Of a DNA stretch of 64,000 nucleotides, positions 56,990 through 64,000 are shown piece by piece. How positions within the stretch are numbered: the first letter of the stretch is position 1; each line of letters opens with the position of its first letter. A program made the translations under genes and the position numbers. This DNA comes from Atriophallophorus winterbourni. Taxonomy: Eukaryota > Platyhelminthes > Trematoda > Plagiorchiida > Microphallidae. Where the stretch lies: the NCBI GenBank assembly GCA_013407085.1, contig JACCGJ010000337.1, positions 82,420-146,419 of the forward strand, read 5' to 3'. Below the pieces are notes generated by a model. That model ran no database searches and was not told the DNA's origin. It worked only from the letters and a program-made list of their open reading frames with translations.

Positions 56990-57763
56990 ATGAAGATCAA
57001 TTTCAGTGTTGACTATTTCGTGATCTATCAACATTCCTCGGTTGTCTGCATATCCGCTCTACTGCAAATAATTCATCTGTTAACTGTCTAGTTGAAACTT
57101 TCCATAAACAGTTAAAAGCCGCTTTAGTGTGTCAAGTTGACCCGAGTAAGTGGGCTTATAACATTCCACTTCTACTTCCCGGATTATGTACATGAATGAC
57201 CCATGAAGACCCAAAATGTTTTGTCGCAGAATTAGTATCCGATTCACCTTTTTCTTTATTTAGTGATTTATCAATCCTACTAAACATTATCCTCCCGTTT
57301 CTGACCTCATTTTTCGATTACGCAATTTTGTTACCGGTTTTTATAATTTCAATCTACAAACTCCCTGACTTGGATTTGCTCTATTTCGTCTTTGTTCGTC
57401 GTGATATCATGAGTAAATGTTTAAAACCTCGTTATCATGGTCCACCTCAAGTCATCTCACACCAATACTAACACTTCGTATTAGACATCGATCGTCGCCG
57501 TATTACAATCTTGATCGATAGACTGAAGTGTGCATTCCTTGAAATATTTTGCCATGTTTCATCCCAACCATCATCCATCAGATCACACATTACCTATTTT
57601 CAACTCGATTCAAATTCCGTTCCTACATATGTTGATACTTAACCTGCTGAGCCTGTTCCCTGGGTTGCGAATCATAGTGGTAGTCGTATTAGGTTTCCAA
57701 ATCATCTGAAAGACTGTGTGTTAGTGATCTCCCAAACATATTACACGCTTTGGGAGGGGAGTA
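56990..57763 (+). mobile_element. Ty3/Gypsy integrase end and polypurine tract
   Basis: A frameshifted integrase end: NCLVETFHKQLKAALVCQVDPSKWAY (about 57080-57155), CFVAELVSD, FVRRDIMSKCLKPRYHGPPQVI (about 57388-57455), RLKCAFLE and RIRFPNHLKD. A polypurine tract (TGGGAGGGGAG, 57751-57761) follows, as expected before a 3' LTR. It is a different lineage from elements A-C. Confidence 0.75.
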
Positions 57764-58100
57764 TTATTGCATTCACTCTATTTCTAATTGGTGTATGCAA
57801 TTGTTTAAAACTCGTGACCTTGAAATATGTATATACTATTGAATCCGACTAGCGCGGATCGTTTTCTTTCACTGTGACTGAACTGATTGTATGAGAACCT
57901 TTTGTAACAGTGTTGACTGACTGTTGCGAATGTGTGAACAGTGATAATTATTAACGCTAACGTAAATAAATCCATTTTAGCAATCCAAAAACTTTATTCG
58001 TTACCCGAACTTCTATAACTTCTGAACCTTATCTCCAAGGATTCACTCATCCTTATTTGTGGATTATTGTTCAGCCTCAAAATCTTGTATATCGTGGAGA
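57764..58100 (+). mobile_element. Probable 3' LTR of the same Gypsy element
   Basis: Position after the polypurine tract and an AATAAA (57966-57971) followed by a T/C-rich stretch fit an LTR. No second LTR is present to define its ends. Confidence 0.35.
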
Positions 58101-59030
58101 GCCAGTACCTCACTTTTTCATTCGAATCTCGCTATTCAACTCACTTTGAACTTTAGTGAGTTATAATGAGAATTATATTTTATAATTTTTCGTATAGCAT
58201 TATTATTATTATTGCTGTTACAGTTTGGTTAGCCCGAATCTGCTACAATTCCATTAGAGAGATCAGTTTGAAATAATTAGGCCTGAAAATATTTCAAATC
58301 TGTTAGCTCTTTTCTACTTATGCTTGCTTTTACAAAACTGATGTATGAATGTATGATGAACTGTCTGTTCACCAGAAAATCATAAATTCTACAAACTATC
58401 ATAGCACCATTCAGTAAAGTACGAAAATTTTATATTCTTTGATACCACCTTCTTTCAAACAAGTCGATCCCGAAGTTCAATGTCCACCAACATAGAATTG
58501 CGAAAAATCAATCGATCGTAAAATAACGATTTATTCAACCCGAATTGTGAGATCAATTACAACAGATTGAACACTACTATTATGACACAGTGAATCGATC
58601 TTTCTAGAATGTCGGTCGATTGTAAGTCGAATGTCGATACTGATTGTAAGCAATATTCAAACTATAAACATGTCAGTGAGTTTGGATATTTTCACAGATC
58701 AATAGTAGTGTCCGATTTCCAGCCAATCAGTGAATGGAGTTGTTTTATCCGTCATGAGCAATGCCAGAAACAAGAGAACTAGTTAAAATGTTTAATCACT
58801 TGATTACAAAAGAACGGTAATAGACGCAATTCGTCACACACCAATGAATATCTTCTTCTTTGTATACTACGAATTAGAATGACCATTACCATCCACTGGA
58901 CTGAATCAGATTGAGCAGCTGAAAAGTGAATTGTTTTGTATGTTTTCCTCACAGATTCATAATCCATCATTCACAAGTCACAAAATTCAGAGCGAAGACA
59001 AATCGCATGAAATTCAGAGCAGATTACATG
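58100..59030. other. No recognisable gene
   Basis: AT-rich, with a short (ATT)n run at about 58200-58216. Confidence 0.45.
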
Positions 59031-59039
59031 TGACCTGAA

Positions 59040-59770
59040 ATCTCAGCAACTTCCATGTGAAAGACCTGGGCGTGTGGATTAGTAGTAACTTCAAGCATTC
59101 ACGGCAGTGTTTTGTGGTATACAAAAAGTCCTGTTAAATCGTGTCACTGATCAGAAGGATCTTCGATAGTTTCACAACGCAGGTAAACTCACGGATAATT
59201 AACACATATATCCAGCCAACAATGGAGTACGCTGTTCAATCATGGTTCCTATGATTACTAAATGACATGGCTTCCCTTCAAAGCGCATACCACCACGCTA
59301 CTAAACTGGTGACCTGATTATGCAATAGGCCATACGAGAAGAGAATTGCGTCTCAAAACCTTTCCGACCTTTCGTATTGCCGTGTCAGGGTTGATTTGAT
59401 CATACTATTCAACACTCTGCATTCGATGAATCACCTGTTTCTTCCGCAAAAGCATATGGTCGCTACAAGTTACCTATTCCACACTCTAGATCAAATTGTC
59501 GAAGGTTCTTATTTGCTATCCGAGTTTGATTTATATGAAACACTCTGCCTCCCGCATATCATTTGTGCACCAAGCCGGGACATGTACAAGGTTGAAATTG
59601 ACAAGTATATGCTGACCAAATCCAACCTCGCCATTCAATACATAAGCTGACTTTTCATATTGACAAAACATATTTGTTGTTTTTGTGACTTCTATATATT
59701 TTTAATTTATGGTTATTGTAAAATATCTGCCTTTTAAGCCATTAAAACTTTGAATTACTTCGATATTGAC
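59040..59770 (+). mobile_element. CR1/Jockey-like C-terminal part (family 3)
   Basis: VKDLGVWISSNFKHS (about 59060-59100), NTYIQPTMEYAVQSW (about 59200-59250), NRPYEKRIASQNLSDLSYCRVRVDLI and an open end (59396-59650) with FDLYETLCLPHIICA and VEIDKYMLTKSNL. The tail GCCATTAAAACTTTGAATTAC closes it near 59760. Confidence 0.75.
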
Positions 59771-60150
59771 ACAGCATCGGCAAAACAAATACCTGAATGT
59801 TATACAGCCATTGTATTTACAGTATGATAGAAAATTACTGCAGTTCTATATATGCTTTTTACAAGCAACCAAATGCTGTGATCATTGATTATTCAAGCAA
59901 AATATAATGTGTGTTATGATGTACTTTGACTCGGCCGTGAAAACCGACCACCATGTGTATGGCGGGGTTTTAAATATTTTTACAACTGAACTAATGGATT
60001 GCAGGAACTATTGCTCCCAACTGGTATACTACTAATTGTTTCGTCTCTTAAGGACATGCTTTATATACTGACAGCATCACATCACGTGTATATGGCCGTA
60101 TTTTATCAGGCATAATCAAAATGATCTCATATACATTGGCGTGAAATTTA
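59770..60150. other. No recognisable gene
   Basis: Nothing identifiable. Confidence 0.4.
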
Positions 60151-60164
60151 CGTATTCTATAGTA

Positions 60165-60495
60165 ATTTGTACAGTCTTATATTTTTGTATCATCTCAATT
60201 TGTTAATTTGGATATTATCGTTTCATTTCGATTACCGATATCGTCATATTAATTTTTTAATTTCTTTTTATCGTTATCAATCACATTTCATTGGTTTTCT
60301 GTGTGTTAACTCAGTCAACAATACTCATCTGTTAAATACCAGTTGTAGATAGTCAACACACTAATTATTACGATATACTGTTTGTACACGCGCGGTCTTC
60401 GTTCTTCTGTGGTTGTCTCGGAGTCAAAATTGTATGTGGATATAATTGAAACCCTCACAGTCTCACGATCCATTCCTCACTATCCACTACAAGTC
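60165..60495 (+). mobile_element. Solo LTR of the element-A Gypsy family
   Basis: It aligns with 1972-2295 and 8995-9315 (TTATCGTTTCATTTCGATTA, AGTCAACACAC, TGTATGTGGATATAA) without neighbouring gag or pol. Confidence 0.7.
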
Positions 60496-60499
60496 ATAT

Positions 60500-60850
60500 G
60501 TAGTGGCTTTCCTTGAGATACGTTAATAAGGAACGTTACTCGTATAACTGCGCTTTTAAAGATTCAAGAAAACTGTAGACTAGAAAAAAATACCTACACC
60601 CAATTTCTTGCATATTCTTTCTCCCTACTTTATGATACGGATGTCTTATCAAAAGTTATTTTACCCGTCTCTTACAAAAAGGATTCTAGTATGGTTATTT
60701 AGTCTACCTTAAGAAGCACGATGCAACGTCGACGTGTTACGATCAACGGTAAAAGAAACTTGTTTTTTCTCTACCAGGCTCTTAATTCGTTTGGCGCCAA
60801 CACCATTTGCACTTTGACTTTAACCTGCATTCGGTCCGCTATTGAACATT
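60500..60850. other. No recognisable gene
   Basis: Nothing identifiable. Confidence 0.4.
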
Positions 60851-61395
60851 CCATAGAAAATTAGGATGCTGGTTGTAAAAATATATTCATCTATTGGTAA
60901 CTCCACAACGTGGACCAGTAAAGCTCTTCCTTGTATTTTCTAATCATCTACAAAAAATGCGCTTCATTATTCTAAATCTGAATTTTGCCCTAACAATACG
61001 AGATTTTGAAGCACTAATTTTTATTTGGGCATTTAGTAATCGCACAAATGATTCATGGAAAACTTTATTACATCTTTCTCATAAAACCCAAATTTGCGAT
61101 TACCATTTTAAACTATTAAGAGCAAAGCAGGTTGAACTGCATTAATTACGCTTTATCTGTTCGTACGGTACAATTGTATAACAGTTTACCAATTCACGTT
61201 GTAATATCTGATACCGTTGATGCTTTTAAAACCCACTTGCAACTAACCAGGAGAAGTTTGTTTAAATTTCGTTAATTAATGTTAAAAATGTCTCATGACA
61301 TATTTCGCCATCTGACTCAATTTACATTTTTGTGGTTTCTGTAAAGCAGGGCTTCAAATCCGCTCGCTGAACTCATGCCAATAAAGAAATGTTGC
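60850..61395 (+). mobile_element. CR1/Jockey-like C-terminal remnant (family 4)
   Basis: Matches the copy at 32165-32805: the ALIFIW block (61011-61030), a terminal VDAFKTHLQL-like piece near 61220 and the tail with CATTTTTGTGG near 61326. Confidence 0.6.
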
Positions 61396-61399
61396 CAAT

Positions 61400-62290
61400 C
61401 AGAACAATGTTTATATTTAATTAGTAAAAATACATTTTCATGAATCGCACATCTCCTTGGCGGCACGGCAAAGTATTTTTTCCACATTAACCTTCAATTT
61501 TAATCTATCCAACAAAATACTAGCACATGTATGTTTAACATCCAACCGGTTAATCTGCGCGGAATATTTTGAGAATCAATGAACGAATTAACATACCAAA
61601 ATCATTAAGGTGTTTGGATATCCTTCCACCGGTAAGACACCGATTATTTCGAATTTGTCCCGTGATTTTGGGACTAGCATGTTTAATTCGGGGTTGGCAA
61701 GACGACGAATATCGATCTGTGTTGAAAATAATAATAATAATTAGTTTCGAACAAAACGGTAAAGTCAAACCATGATTTGGTAAACTTTTCTCATGTTTTT
61801 AGAAATTTTGCAATCTTTTGAAATTAGGGATTCTATAGGAAAAACAAAGATCAGAATAATAATCGGGATAACGTGATTACACATAGTGTGATTGTTGTAA
61901 AAATTTGGTCGTAACGTAAAATTGACCAACAATTATGATATTTTGTACCGAAAACTTGGAAGTGATTGCCCAATAAAATAGTATTATGGATTTTTAATGG
62001 GAACATTGTTTGTCCGAATATTATTAGGTGGATCGAATCCGGATCAATAACCCAATACATGCAGAGTGAAAAGGAAATCTGATAGGCCCTTGTGATTGGC
62101 AGCGGTTGGGCTGAGCAACAATTTTCTTGTCTAGAACATACTCTCCATAATTGTATTATTTTTCTTCACCAGGAACTTACTAATAGTTTTGTGCATTTGT
62201 GGTTAGAACCAATTCGATTGAATCTTAACAGTTTGAAAATCAGGTAAAAATCCGACGGGCACAGTCGGGTGAGTATGTATGGTTTTCTTC
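61400..62290. other. No recognisable gene
   Basis: Contains a short (AAT)n run at about 61725-61740. Confidence 0.4.
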
Positions 62291-62299
62291 GATGCACGT

Positions 62300-62760
62300 G
62301 TTCAATTCAAAGTAAATTCAAATTTTTAATGGTCCAAATTGCAAATATTTTACAGTAACCATAGAATAAAAATATAGGGAATAGATAAAAACAACACAAT
62401 TGTTTTATCAATATAGAACTTCCGCTTGTGTATTCAGGTAAGAGGTTGGATTTTGTCAACCTATACTTGTCAAGTTCAGCCTTGAACATGCTCAGGCTTG
62501 ATGCACAAATGATATGTGAGGGGCAGAGAGTTCCATATAAAACAAACTCGGACGCAAACAAGAACCTCCGACATTTTTATCTAGAGGGTGGAATAATTAA
62601 CTTGTTGCTCTGAGATCTGCTACCAAGGGCCAAAATGGCACCAAGATTTCTTTTAAACATGTTTCTATTTGGAGAGTGTACAACATAATCGGGTAGATTC
62701 CCCCACATTAAGCAAACTCACACGTGTTTTAAGATACGTGCAAAGGCACCAATCAAGCAG
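62300..62760 (-). mobile_element. CR1/Jockey-like C-terminal remnant (family 3, minus strand)
   Basis: The minus strand encodes FVLYGTLCPSHIICASS and FKAELDKYRLTKSNLL, the same protein end as at 59520-59640. The tail near 62300-62330 has the family-3 ending. Confidence 0.65.
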
Positions 62761-62769
62761 ATAGAGTTT

Positions 62770-64000
62770 CAGTGTGGAGGGGATTCTGCAAAACGCATAT
62801 TACTTCTTAATGGACCTAATCTCATCGGATGGGCCATTGAGTGTAAGACTTATCGTGCATGCGTTTGAATTTCAAGTCGACCTCGATCGAGGGAGGGCCA
62901 AGAATTAACGGTCCAATCAAATTGAATCATTATTTGGATATTTTCTGCTTAACTTTTAATGCAAACCATAAGACCATACCTCTGCCTGATGGGTGAAACG
63001 AGTTGCCGTTACCTTCGCTTGGATCACATATATGTCTAATTATACAGCGAATCTATTAGGGTCCAAAACGCTAATTTTTCCCGCAAGCAACAAATACGGT
63101 AAACTGAATAATATTCTCATTGATTCTTTTCATTATTTTCCTCGACAATTTTGCGAAGACGCCAATTCGATTCGAAAATCCACTATTCAACAGACGTACC
63201 GTTATGAATAACAAGCTTTACTTTTTAATCTACTATAAAAATATGCACTCATTGATGTACTTAACTTATGCTGAAAAAAATTGAAATGAACCGTGTTTGA
63301 GTAGCTTCTAATCCAACTAATTCGTAGAATAAGCATTAGATTTTACAAGAGTTGGGTCTGCAAATACTCAGATGTTGAATTTAAATCTTAAAAAATCGTG
63401 GAAAGCATGTGCACATGAATATCTTGGCTTGATGCATCTTTCGTGCCAGAAGCGAAACATGAACTCACTGCTACATCAAACGATTTTTGTCAACATCGGT
63501 ACTCTTAATATAAATAATCGTGAATTGATACGATTTATTGTCTAAAATTTTGGGGTTGCATTGTACCAAACTGGTCTCAACAAAAGCTGGTGTCACGAAA
63601 AATTGAGATCAGAAAGAGGAAAACAGTTTGTGTAAGAGTCTGTTTATTGACTGAGAGTTTACTATCATATGAACCCGTAGTAAATACATCATGCTCTAAC
63701 AAGCCAGCATTTGCTCAGATAGCCGCCAAGTTGGTGACTACAAAAAAATAAGTGTTCGACGGGAGCACCACTTCAGGGAAAACATGAAGCTCTGAGCAAA
63801 ATTTTTCACATCATAAGAAGCAAAATAATACTATAAATCACGAAAAGACGATAAGTGTAATCTTCACCAGTATTCCTGAGTCAGAAGACACGCTTTTACA
63901 AGCAAGTCAAAAACACGACCTTGAAAATGGGATCGGTATTTGCAATCGAATAGGCACCTGTCGTCCGTAACTCGGCAAAGTAAAGAATCAAGTCAATGGT
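62770..64000. other. No recognisable gene
   Basis: Short open frames only (for example 62993-63211), without motifs. Confidence 0.4.

Overview
The window reads as flatworm nuclear DNA, most likely from a digenean trematode. This rests on intron-split genes, on the mix of retroelements (CR1/Jockey-like and RTE-like non-LTR elements, Ty3/Gypsy elements resembling the CsRn1 group, a BEL/Pao-like element, and Penelope-like elements with hammerhead ribozyme motifs), and on one gene that starts with three micro-introns of 41-62 nt and then has introns of many kilobases, an architecture described for schistosomes. The species cannot be named from the sequence. No tRNA, rRNA or CRISPR array was seen.

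Two host genes could be pieced together, both on the minus strand. The main one is a phospholipase B-like (PLBD2-type) lysosomal hydrolase running from an ATG at 54324 to a stop at 28073. Eleven exons were found with matching splice sites and phases: signal peptide exon 54186-54324, then 54063-54144, 53904-54007, 53747-53841, 49197-49429, 48324-48418, 43323-43528, 37870-37965, 31930-32082, 30630-30816 and 28073-28267. Phase and family length imply two further short exons, in 49430-53746 and 32083-37869, which I did not find. Exon 43323-43528 carries a perfect in-frame 39-bp tandem duplication just before a conserved motif. The second gene, about 20.4-22.6 kb, encodes the N-terminal amidotransferase-like domain of a biotin-protein ligase (holocarboxylase synthetase); its ligase domain was not found.

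Nearly everything else is decayed transposon. 0.3-2.7 kb holds CR1-like pieces with a terminal (CTGAA)n tail. 2.0-9.7 kb is a Ty3/Gypsy element interrupted by a complete 2.5-kb BEL/Pao-like insertion with a 5-bp target-site duplication, and its 3' LTR also serves a second, truncated copy. 9.75-10.56 kb is a mini LTR-gag-LTR element. 12.67-16.5 kb is a reverse-oriented Gypsy element broken by a Penelope-like (GIY-YIG) fragment. 16.9-18.6, 21.4-21.9, 23.2-24.9, 29.6-30.6, 32.2-32.8, 36.2-37.7, 54.6-56.6, 59.0-59.8, 60.9-61.4 and 62.3-62.8 kb are CR1/Jockey-like pieces; 44.0-44.9 and 45.9-46.9 kb are other non-LTR reverse transcriptase remnants; 35.4, 45.5 and 51.4-52.6 kb are RTE-like; 24.9, 29.0, 30.9 and 39.6-41 kb are Penelope-like; 57.0-58.1 and 60.2 kb are Gypsy. 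A short unclassified repeat family of about 220 bp occurs six times.

The most unusual items are the PLBD exon duplication; a palindromic Penelope insertion at 29.0-29.3 kb with a 15-bp flanking repeat in which one arm has lost its hammerhead core between two CGAAA repeats; and two Penelope families whose hammerhead motifs share the same non-standard details.
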